From Clostridiaceae bacterium (GTDB lineage: Bacteria; Bacillota; Clostridia; Oscillospirales; Acutalibacteraceae): a stretch of DNA of 8,262 nt. A model generated the notes under the pieces. The model did not search any database. It had not been told where the DNA came from and was given only the letters and a program-made list of their open reading frames with translations. Shown in pieces: positions 1 to 4,847 of this stretch. The stretch spans positions 1-8,262 of the forward strand of contig JAEEHZ010000250.1 of NCBI GenBank assembly GCA_016281115.1, read 5' to 3'. Position numbers and translations under genes: made by a program. Each line of letters begins with the position of its first letter. Position 1 is the stretch's first letter.

Positions 1-322
1 AAAGAGTCGCATTTTTCAAAGCATAATCTTCTACAAATTTTTCACATAATCTTTCAATCATTTTATAGAGTTCATCTCTTTTAGTTTGAAATTCTTCACC
101 TGATACATTATGAAGTGCATAACTCATTCTCTCTGCTTCAGGACAACTTAATAGAATGTACAATTCAAGTGTCTCATTATCTTTCAAAGACTTAATCGCT
201 TCATAGGTTTCCTCAGTTCCGCAAAGAACTTCAAGATTTTTTTCACCTTCGGCGTATGCCGGCATCAAAACCGACAACACAAGTAATAACGAAATAATAC
301 TGCAAATTACTTTCTTTTTCAT
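1..322 (-). CDS. Secreted protein of unknown function, N-terminal 107 codons (cut by window edge)
   Basis: The minus strand is open from an ATG at 322 to the left edge, giving 107 codons with no stop, so the C-terminus lies outside the window. The first 24 residues form a classical Sec signal peptide: a basic start (MKKK), a hydrophobic core (residues 5-20) and an AYA cleavage site before Glu25. The mature part is acidic and helical-looking, with Cys34, Cys60 and Cys93, and no motif that I recognise. A strong Shine-Dalgarno sequence (AAAGGAGG, 331-338) lies 8 bases before the ATG, which fixes the start. The product is probably exported; it could be an extracellular or wall-associated protein. 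Confidence is high that it is a real gene and nil on function. Confidence 0.8.
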   Translation of the reverse strand, partial: MKKKVICSIISLLLVLSVLMPAYAEGEKNLEVLCGTEETYEAIKSLKDNETLELYILLSCPEAERMSYALHNVSGEEFQTKRDELYKMIERLCEKFVEDYALKNATL

Positions 323-330
323 GATAATAG

Positions 331-338
331 CCTCCTTT
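331..338 (-). promoter_or_regulatory. Ribosome binding site of the secreted-protein gene
   Basis: AAAGGAGG on the minus strand is a near-perfect anti-Shine-Dalgarno match, 8 bases upstream of the ATG at 322. It supports this start for a partial gene that has no visible stop. Confidence 0.75.
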
Positions 339-596
339 AGAAAGTTAATCGTTTTTGTTTTATGTTTTCTCTGAATATAATTCTTTGCGGCAGCTAAGTA
401 CCGCTGCTGATAAATTCCTCATGCTAACCAACCCCTTTGAAATATATCAGTTATAATGTTTTATCTTTTCCTTACACTATATAAACACTTAAGGAACCGG
501 TTTTTAGACAAAAAATTGAAAAAACTTAAAAAATTTTTTCCAAAGTTTTTTGTGGGCATACAAAACTAAGTGTACTATGATATAAAAGGGATTTTA
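339..596. other. Gene-free stretch with phased A-tracts and a possible leader ORF
   Basis: No conserved gene is seen. Three A6 runs begin at 510, 519 and 528, followed by T6 at 534-539, a helically phased arrangement expected to curve DNA. The same segment is an imperfect palindrome (AAAACTT at 521-527 against AAAGTTTT at 543-550) centred on AAAAAATTTTTT. On the minus strand, a 20-codon ORF runs from an ATG at 422 to a TAA at 360-362, with AAAGGGG (432-438) 9 bases upstream. It would lie in the 5' leader of the secreted-protein gene. I found no convincing promoter for that gene here. Confidence 0.4.
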
Positions 597-755
597 TCAG
601 ACCGTATCCTTACGATGATGATTAAAATAATAAAGATACACATCCTCCAAATTAACATCTCCCGCATATTCAAACCCTTGCGGCAAATTATCGCCTACCG
701 TGCGGAATGTAAGCCTGCCGTTTTTGTACACGACATTGTTCACATTAAATTCTTT
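597..755 (-). pseudogene. Remnant of an ABC-transporter ATP-binding protein (C-terminus only)
   Basis: The minus strand encodes 52 residues ending at a TGA (597-599). The tail reads NLEDVYLYYF followed by a short charged end, which is how BcrA/CcmA-type ABC ATPases typically finish. No Walker A, Walker B or signature motif lies upstream, because a TAA (756-758) immediately precedes the fragment in frame and no start codon with a ribosome binding site serves it. A functional ATPase of this type has about 230-310 residues, so this is less than a quarter of one. It is best read as debris of a decayed or deleted transporter operon. The family assignment rests on the terminal motif only. Confidence 0.55.
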
Positions 756-904
756 TTAGCATGTTATTGTAGCACCATGGATGTACTGAAAAGGGGATAT
801 GAAGTTTTGGAATATAATAGAAAGACCGTGACAAACACGATCCTGAATATAAAAGTGTCGATATAATATTGTGCAGCATACTATATAACCGTAAAACCCT
901 GAAA

Positions 905-920
905 CATCGTTACACCTCCT
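905..920 (-). other. Orphan Shine-Dalgarno sequence and ATG (decayed gene start)
   Basis: AGGAGG (915-920, minus strand) sits 7 bases before an ATG at 907-905. This is an excellent translation start, yet the frame closes with a TAG after 8 codons. Beyond that stop the frame continues for about 40 codons with a hydrophobic stretch. It looks like the start of a gene, perhaps for a membrane protein, that has since decayed, in the same stretch as the ABC-ATPase remnant. Confidence 0.35.
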
Positions 921-995
921 ACAACTCCGCATTAAAAAGGTGTGCAACCGGCGTGCAACGGAAATGATTTTTAACAATTCTAAGTTGACTTATGT

Positions 996-1022
996 AAAAA
1001 AGAAAAAACGCCGAAACAGCGC
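996..1022 (-). terminator. Second rho-independent terminator downstream of tRNA-Leu
   Basis: On the minus strand a 6-bp stem (GCGCTG / CGGCGT, with G-U pairs) closes a TTT loop and is followed by T6-C-T6. It lies about 35 bases after the first tRNA terminator and backs it up. Confidence 0.55.
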
Positions 1023-1056
1023 ATAAATACAGGCTATTCGAGCATTTTGGGCAAAT

Positions 1057-1084
1057 AAAAATCCGCCTCAAAAAGGCGGATTTT

Positions 1085-1085
<1 letters not shown>
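1057..1085 (-). terminator. Rho-independent terminator abutting tRNA-Leu
   Basis: A perfect 12-bp stem (1057-1068 with 1074-1085, core ATCCGCCT/AGGCGGAT) has a 5-base loop and a T-rich tail on the minus strand. The outermost A-T pairs start at the last base of the encoded CCA of the tRNA, so the hairpin directly follows the mature 3' end. Confidence 0.85.
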
Positions 1086-1172
<87 letters not shown>

Positions 1173-1211
1173 TTTAAATTAAAAGTTTATAATGGAATTT
1201 TGAAAATCAAA

Positions 1212-1607
1212 TTATTTTTTGCCTGCTCTTATCCTGTCTACTTCTTTAAGCCATCTTTTTATCAATATTGCACCTATAGACAGAATTATGACATAAATTT
1301 CGCCTATCGCCACTTCATATTTGCAAACCAAAAGCGTTTCTGAACCGGGGGCAATATTCCAATAATAAAGCAACCCGCCGATTGCGTTTGCGGCAATAGT
1401 GGAAATCAGCAAATGAACAGAGAGAACAAAAAACTGCCAATCTTTTTGTGAAACAAACAAATTTGCAATTACAAGTACAGGCTGCAGCACAAGAAACAAA
1501 GGGGCTGTAACAGGACTTCCGCCTCTCCACAACAAACAAGCTAAAACCACAAGAACATAATTAACAATGTTCATAACAATAAACAATGCAAATTTAAACT
1601 TGTTCAT
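1212..1607 (-). CDS. Small integral membrane protein, four predicted helices, function unknown
   Basis: The 131-residue product is strongly hydrophobic, with helices at about 6-27, 33-52, 58-82 and 98-117 and a basic C-terminus (RIRAGKK). The positive-inside rule puts the C-terminal tail in the cytoplasm. I recognise no family signature. Arg28 and the segment GGSPVTAP between helices 1 and 2, and NAIGGLLYYW in helix 3, are the most distinctive parts. The ATG at 1607 is preceded by a modest ribosome binding site (AAGGA, about 10 bases upstream). An excellent promoter with a palindrome lies just upstream (1647-1675), so this is its own transcription unit despite being 99 bases behind another small membrane-protein gene on the same strand. 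tRNA-Leu follows. Confidence 0.7.
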   Translation of the reverse strand: MNKFKFALFIVMNIVNYVLVVLACLLWRGGSPVTAPLFLVLQPVLVIANLFVSQKDWQFFVLSVHLLISTIAANAIGGLLYYWNIAPGSETLLVCKYEVAIGEIYVIILSIGAILIKRWLKEVDRIRAGKK

Positions 1608-1646
1608 TTACATTCCGTCCTTATTCAGCTACCGATCACGACGTGT

Positions 1647-1675
1647 ATTTTACCATTTTGACAAACCTTTGTCAA
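1647..1675 (-). promoter_or_regulatory. Sigma-A promoter with embedded palindromic operator
   Basis: On the minus strand TTGACA (1670-1675, full consensus), a 17-bp spacer and TAAAAT (1647-1652, five of six) form a near-ideal vegetative promoter for the 131-residue membrane protein. The -35 box and half of the spacer form a perfect palindrome, TTGACAAA-CC-TTTGTCAA (1658-1675), a typical shape for a dimeric repressor site. The repressor is unknown. Confidence 0.7.
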
Positions 1676-1706
1676 TATTTATAAGGTCAAATAAAAGACA
1701 TATTAA

Positions 1707-2057
1707 TTATGTAAAGCTCGCTCTTTCAAATTCTTCCCTACTCAAAACCGTTACCATACTGTAATCATCTGCTATCTTTTCGCAAACAGTGCGCGTTTCG
1801 TCGTCCATTCCGCAATCAAGACAGATTATTGTCTGGGCGCCGCCGCTGTCGGACCACTTTACTCTTGCGGCCGCGGCTCTTATGCGCTGTTCTGCGTCTT
1901 CGCAGTTTTTGCCGAGCGGCAATACTATGTAACTGTAATCACCTTTTGTTCTTACCCTTACGAAAAACAGTATTATACAGCGTATTATCTCGGTTATGCC
2001 TATGGCGCTGAGTACGACTATTATTCCCTCTGCAATTATCCTTAATATATCGCCCAC
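1707..2057 (-). CDS. Membrane-anchored small protein of unknown function
   Basis: The 116-residue product has one N-terminal transmembrane segment (about 10-33) and a soluble, mainly cytoplasmic domain (38-116). The soluble domain carries predicted alternating strands and helices: YSYIVLPLG, a basic alanine-rich helix, TIICLDCG, then MVTVLSREEF. I do not recognise a family. Cys52, Cys79, Cys82 and Cys92 could bind a metal or be incidental. The start is GTG at 2055-2057, chosen because AAAGGAG lies 8 bases upstream; an overlapping ATG is in another frame. The gene is divergent from the DUF1540 gene. Its 3' half is visibly richer in G and C than neighbouring genes (it includes GCGGCCGC). Confidence 0.65.
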   Translation of the reverse strand: MGDILRIIAEGIIVVLSAIGITEIIRCIILFFVRVRTKGDYSYIVLPLGKNCEDAEQRIRAAAARVKWSDSGGAQTIICLDCGMDDETRTVCEKIADDYSMVTVLSREEFERASFT

Positions 2058-2138
2058 AAAATCATCTCCTTTGATTTATATTATGAAATTATTTTTTATT
2101 TGCCACGAATATTTTCTCAAATAACCGTTCATAATAAA

Positions 2139-2160
2139 AAAGACGGACACAGCCGTCTTT
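2139..2160 (-). terminator. Hairpin with T-tract on the minus strand, in the divergent gap
   Basis: An 8-bp perfect stem (AAAGACGG/CCGTCTTT, loop 2147-2152) is followed on the minus strand by T6 and on the plus strand by only three T. It is thus a minus-strand terminator. It sits upstream of both divergent genes, 23 bases before the DUF1540 ribosome binding site. It would stop leftward transcripts coming antisense through DUF1540. Confidence 0.6.
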
Positions 2161-2197
2161 ATCATAGAGAGATTTATAAATCAAAGAGGTGTTTAAA

Positions 2198-2398
2198 ATG
2201 AATAATTGTACAGCAAATGAATGTATAAGATGCACGGTTGACCAGTGTAAATATCACTGCGATCAGCAGAACTACTGTTCTCTTTCAAGTGTAAAGATAG
2301 GCACACATGAATCTAATCCTACGGTAGTACAATGTGTTGACTGCGAATCATTTGTAGCAAAAACAGGCTCCGGCAATTCAACTTCAAGCTACAACTAA
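2198..2398 (+). CDS. DUF1540 domain protein, Cys-rich
   Basis: The 66-residue product matches the DUF1540 pattern known from Clostridia: an N-terminal cluster of Cys and His (C4, C9, C12, C17, H20, C21, C27), then the signature IGTHESNPT and a closing CVDCESF. The Cys/His arrangement suggests metal binding, probably zinc, but the function is unknown. I start it at the ATG 2198 because AAAGAGG (2184-2190) lies 7-8 bases upstream; an in-frame GTG at 2189 overlaps that site and is unlikely. The tail GSGNSTSSYN is flexible. The gene stands alone, divergent from the 116-residue gene and convergent with the RadC-family gene. Confidence 0.85.
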   Translation: MNNCTANECIRCTVDQCKYHCDQQNYCSLSSVKIGTHESNPTVVQCVDCESFVAKTGSGNSTSSYN

Positions 2399-2414
2399 TC
2401 TTTAATGCCCCCGT

Positions 2415-2461
2415 AAAAGGTCTGTCGCAAACTGCTTACTGCGGTTTACAACAGACCTTTT
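2415..2461. terminator. Bidirectional terminator between DUF1540 and radC genes
   Basis: Outer arms AAAAGGTCTGT (2415-2425) and ACAGACCTTTT (2451-2461) pair perfectly. An inner stem (AAACTGC 2429-2435 with GCGGTTT 2441-2447, one G-U) stacks inside. T-runs follow on both strands. The stop codon of the RadC gene (2436-2438) lies in the inner loop, so the right half of the hairpin is also RadC coding sequence. Confidence 0.85.
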
Positions 2462-3119
2462 TGCGTTGTGTTTGACCGTTTCTGAACGAATAACATTCAT
2501 TCTCGTTCAAAACTATGTAATCCAAAAGACGTATATTAACGGATTTAAGATTATTTGAAAGCCCGTTTACAAATTCTTTGTCACTGTCATTACACAGACA
2601 TTCAGAGAAACCTCGATATTCTGCAACAACCGCATACACCGCTTTATACATACCCGTCATAGACACCACAGAAGACTCCACACTCTCTTTGTCCTTTATT
2701 TGACCGCTGTAAATGAGCTTGTGTCGGGAGTTTAAAAGGATCATATAATAAGAAAACTTATCTGCGTCAAAACTCCTGTAAATCAAATCAGGCAATATCT
2801 CCAAATTGATGTATTTTGCTTCGTTGCTGCATCGGCTTGCATAATAAATCTCAAATATGTTTTTAAGATCGCATAAATATTCCGATGCCTTTTCACTTAC
2901 TCCTGCTGCCATTAATTCTTTTTTGTCTGCATTTAAAACATTTATCAGGCTTCCGAACTTACTTATCAGACCATGAGCTATTTTGTTTGTGTCTCTGCGC
3001 GGAATACAGTAAAACAACAACAGCTCAAGTATTTCGTGTTCTTCTAATATTTCCAAGCCTCCAAGCTCGAACTTGTGTCGTAATCGGTTACGGTGACCGG
3101 CATTTTGTGAACCGCTCAT
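2436..3119 (-). CDS. radC: RadC/UPF0758 family protein with degenerate JAB domain
   Basis: The 227-residue product has the normal length and layout of RadC. The N-terminal part (8-80) is the RadC helical region: GHRNRLRHKF, then ELLLFYCIPRRDTNKIAHGL and FGSL, with GVSEKASEYL where a helix-hairpin-helix GIG loop is usual. The C-terminal JAB/MPN domain (about 105-212) ends with the family-typical IRLLDYIVL...CYSF. In active members this domain carries HxHPSG-x(4)-S-x-x-D; here the segment at 166-172 reads AEYRGFS, so His167 and His169 are replaced by Glu and Arg and only Asp180 remains. Metalloprotease activity is therefore unlikely. RadC's molecular role is disputed even where the motif is intact. 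The gene has its own strong promoter (3153-3182); the ribosome binding site is AAGGA. The last eight codons lie in a terminator hairpin. Confidence 0.8.
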   Translation of the reverse strand: MSGSQNAGHRNRLRHKFELGGLEILEEHEILELLLFYCIPRRDTNKIAHGLISKFGSLINVLNADKKELMAAGVSEKASEYLCDLKNIFEIYYASRCSNEAKYINLEILPDLIYRSFDADKFSYYMILLNSRHKLIYSGQIKDKESVESSVVSMTGMYKAVYAVVAEYRGFSECLCNDSDKEFVNGLSNNLKSVNIRLLDYIVLNENECYSFRNGQTQRKKVCCKPQ

Positions 3120-3152
3120 ATTCTTATCGTCCTTAATCTAATTAGTGTATAA

Positions 3153-3182
3153 ATTGTATCATATTTTTTCGTATTGTGTCAA
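3153..3182 (-). promoter_or_regulatory. Promoter of the RadC-family gene
   Basis: TTGACA (3177-3182) and TACAAT (3153-3158) are separated by 18 bp on the minus strand, with a TG one base before the -10 hexamer (extended -10). The start codon lies about 33 bases downstream of the -10. Confidence 0.7.
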
Positions 3183-3193
3183 ATTAATTAAAA

Positions 3194-3233
3194 CAGCACA
3201 TTTAACGGGAAATTAATCCTGCCAAATGTGCTG
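3194..3233 (-). terminator. Terminator hairpin downstream of the RluA-family gene
   Basis: A perfect 10-bp stem, CAGCACATTT (3194-3203) with AAATGTGCTG (3224-3233), continues after a 2x2 internal loop as CGGGA/TCCTG around an AATTAA loop. The minus strand continues TTTTAATTAATTT, so it acts leftward, just before the radC promoter, and insulates that gene from the upstream one. Confidence 0.65.
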
Positions 3234-3242
3234 CTTTGACTA

Positions 3243-3319
3243 TTCACGGAAAATTGCGGAATAGAGATTATAAGATTTTAAGCTGTCCAAATCAATTTGA
3301 TACCGCAATTTCTTGTGAA
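3243..3319. repeat. 77-bp imperfect inverted repeat after the RluA-family gene
   Basis: TTCAC...AAATTGCGG (3243-3259) is mirrored by CCGCAATTT...GTGAA (3303-3319): 17-base arms with three differences, two of which still allow G-U pairing in RNA. The 43-base interior is AT-rich and contains ATCAA-T-TTGAT. It starts nine bases after the pseudouridine synthase stop. It may be a 3' UTR structure or a small palindromic repeat element; no clear target duplication is seen. Confidence 0.5.
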
Positions 3320-3327
3320 AAACATTT

Positions 3328-4302
3328 TTATATTTTAATAGAATCAAAACCAAGCTCTTTTAAAAACCATGCATCATGAGCCGTAAAGGTTTTTCCGTTA
3401 AGGTATTCCAAAATCCCCGCGTCGGTGCCGAAAGTAAATTTGAGCTTGTATGAATACAGTGCCTGCCACTTAAGCCCCAACTGTCTGTTTTTGGCGTTTG
3501 TGGTCTTACCGTATTTTCCGTCGCCGACAAGCGGATGACCTATATGCGCCATATGCGCCCTTATCTGGTGTGTTCTGCCTGTCAAAAGCTCTATCTCCAA
3601 AAGGCTCATGCCGTCTTTTTCGCACAATACACGGTAAAATGTTTTTATCTTTTTGCCGCTGCCGTTATCCTTGTCGGAAACAAAAACTGTGTTTTTGTCT
3701 TCATCTTTTTCGAGATAAGCCTCAAGAAGGTCGCTTCTTTTATCAAGCTTTCCGTACACAACACATATGTAATACTTTTCAAGCTCGCGGTTTTTCATTT
3801 TCAAATTTAATATTCTAAGGCTTTCAGCGTTTTTTGCCGCTATTACAATTCCGCCGGTGTTTCTGTCTATTCTGTTAACGAGCGCAGGAGCAAACGAGTT
3901 TTCACTTTCGGGGTCGTATTCTCCCTTATTGTAAAGATAATGCTGTACTCTGGCAATAAGCGAGTCAAAGTGATAGCTTTCGTCACTGTGTACCAAAAGC
4001 CCCGGCTTTTTGTCAAGCAGCATAATATTGTCATCTTCATAGATGATATTAAGCTTATCGGGAGCTTTCAGAAATTCATAATCCGGTGTTGTCGCCTCAA
4101 AAAATTCGTCTTTGATAAAAAATGTAATAACGTCGTCTTGCTTGAGGCGATAATCCGGGTCTGCCTTTTTGCTGTTTACTTTAATACATTTTTTCCTCAA
4201 ATATTTATACATTAGTGACAAAGGCATTGTTTTAAAACGCTTTTTCAAAAAGCTGTCCAACCGCTGACCTGCGTCGTTATAGGATACAGTTAAAGTACGC
4301 AT
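3328..4302 (-). CDS. RluA-family 23S rRNA pseudouridine synthase (RluC/RluD-like)
   Basis: The 324-residue enzyme has the full-length layout of the family. An N-terminal S4 RNA-binding domain (about 12-62, GQRLDSFLKKRF to the VNSKKADPDYRLKQDDVI turn) is joined to the pseudouridine synthase domain (about 85-300). The catalytic aspartate is Asp146 in NRIDRNTGG (family form HRLDxxTSG). Further family motifs are LLVHSDES, ELEKYYICVVYG, TGRTHQIRAHMAHIGHPLVGD (241-261) and KYG. It should isomerise specific uridines in 23S rRNA in the cytoplasm; which positions cannot be told from sequence. The ATG at 4302 has AGGGG about 8 bases upstream. A terminator-like hairpin whose T-tract runs into this ribosome binding site separates it from the HPr-like gene 73 bases upstream, and no strong separate promoter is visible, so it may depend on read-through. 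Confidence 0.92.
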   Translation of the reverse strand: MRTLTVSYNDAGQRLDSFLKKRFKTMPLSLMYKYLRKKCIKVNSKKADPDYRLKQDDVITFFIKDEFFEATTPDYEFLKAPDKLNIIYEDDNIMLLDKKPGLLVHSDESYHFDSLIARVQHYLYNKGEYDPESENSFAPALVNRIDRNTGGIVIAAKNAESLRILNLKMKNRELEKYYICVVYGKLDKRSDLLEAYLEKDEDKNTVFVSDKDNGSGKKIKTFYRVLCEKDGMSLLEIELLTGRTHQIRAHMAHIGHPLVGDGKYGKTTNAKNRQLGLKWQALYSYKLKFTFGTDAGILEYLNGKTFTAHDAWFLKELGFDSIKI

Positions 4303-4314
4303 AAAATATCCCCT

Positions 4315-4357
4315 GAAAAAATAATACCTCTACCCGACGCATAGCTCCGGCAGAGGT
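4315..4357 (-). terminator. Terminator or attenuator between HPr-like and RluA-family genes
   Basis: A 9-bp stem (4326-4334 with 4349-4357, one G-U) is followed on the minus strand by ATTATTTTTT (4316-4325), which ends directly at the ribosome binding site of the pseudouridine synthase. It ends the HPr-like transcript, and partial read-through would feed the next gene. Confidence 0.65.
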
Positions 4358-4375
4358 TGTGTAAGTATTAATCTA

Positions 4376-4639
4376 TTAATCCGTGAAGCCTGATTCCACA
4401 AGCTTTACAAGACCGTCAACCGCGTCTTCTTCGTCTGCGCCGTCGGCAATGATCTTTATCATTGTTCCGCCAACGATACCAAGTGACAAAACGCCCAACA
4501 AGCTTTTGGCGTTTACGCGTCTTTCGTCTTTTTCAACCCAAATAGAGGCTTTGAACTCGTTTGCTTTCTGTATGAAAAATGTAGCCGGTCTGGCATATAA
4601 CCCAACGTGATTCTGAACCATTACTTCTTTAATATACAT
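4376..4639 (-). CDS. HPr-family protein with Tyr at position 15 (Crh-like, regulatory)
   Basis: This 87-residue protein has the size and fold pattern of HPr. The active-site loop reads GLYARPA where phosphocarrier HPr has G-[LI]-H-A-R-P-A, so the His15 phosphorylated by enzyme I is Tyr15. Arg17 and Pro18 are kept. The regulatory site is intact: Ser46 lies in NAKSLLGVLSLGI, the HPr-kinase target region. This pairing (no His15, Ser46 kept) is the hallmark of Crh in Bacillus, where position 15 is Gln. Sugar phosphotransfer is therefore improbable; a role as Ser46-phosphorylated partner of a CcpA-type regulator is an inference. I start at the ATG 4637-4639 (GGAG 9 bases upstream), because the longer frame adds 17 unrelated residues. 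It has its own strong promoter and a downstream terminator. Confidence 0.9.
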   Translation of the reverse strand: MYIKEVMVQNHVGLYARPATFFIQKANEFKASIWVEKDERRVNAKSLLGVLSLGIVGGTMIKIIADGADEEDAVDGLVKLVESGFTD

Positions 4640-4703
4640 TGTTACCCACTCCAGAAATAAATTTGTTTGAGATATAAATCTGCAAAACACTTTACAGTAG
4701 TAT

Positions 4704-4731
4704 ATTATAACACTAAAGCAAGTTTCGTCAA
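4704..4731 (-). promoter_or_regulatory. Promoter of the HPr-like gene
   Basis: TTGACG (4726-4731), a 16-bp spacer and a perfect TATAAT (4704-4709) with an extended TG element lie on the minus strand. This is one of the strongest promoters in the window. The leader to the ATG at 4639 is about 60 bases. I see no clear cre-like operator. Confidence 0.75.
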
Positions 4732-4847
4732 CACCTCAGACTCATTTTCGGATGAATGACAACAAAATGGCTGTTTTTGCACGGGGTAATTGTGCAATTA
4801 AACAAATTTTAGGGTGGTTTTTTGTGGATAATTCATATAAATAAAGG

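Noticed and set aside
570..866. 98-codon plus-strand ORF
   Set aside because: It lies antisense to the ABC-ATPase remnant, has no ribosome binding site and its product resembles nothing. It is a shadow frame.
756..977. 73-codon minus-strand ORF ending just before the ABC remnant
   Set aside because: It has no initiation signal at its start, a Cys/Arg-rich composition unlike a protein, and crosses the orphan SD and ATG in another frame.
2100..2137. Possible sporulation sigma-E-like promoter (GAATATT ... CATAATAA) before DUF1540
   Set aside because: The spacer of 16 bases is too long for the usual sigma-E spacing and the -10 match is partial.
4640..4690. 17-residue N-terminal extension of the HPr-like protein
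   Set aside because: HPr proteins begin at MYIKEV-type starts. The ribosome binding site serves the ATG at 4639, and the extension would begin within about 15 bases of the -10 box.
4777..4797. TTGCAC/GTGCAA inverted repeat between trmD and the HPr-like promoter
   Set aside because: It has only 6-bp arms with a 9-base loop and no T-run on either strand. It is too weak to call a terminator or operator.
4752..4844. 30-codon plus-strand ORF between the HPr-like promoter and trmD
   Set aside because: No Shine-Dalgarno sequence or promoter is present, and the peptide is not recognisable.
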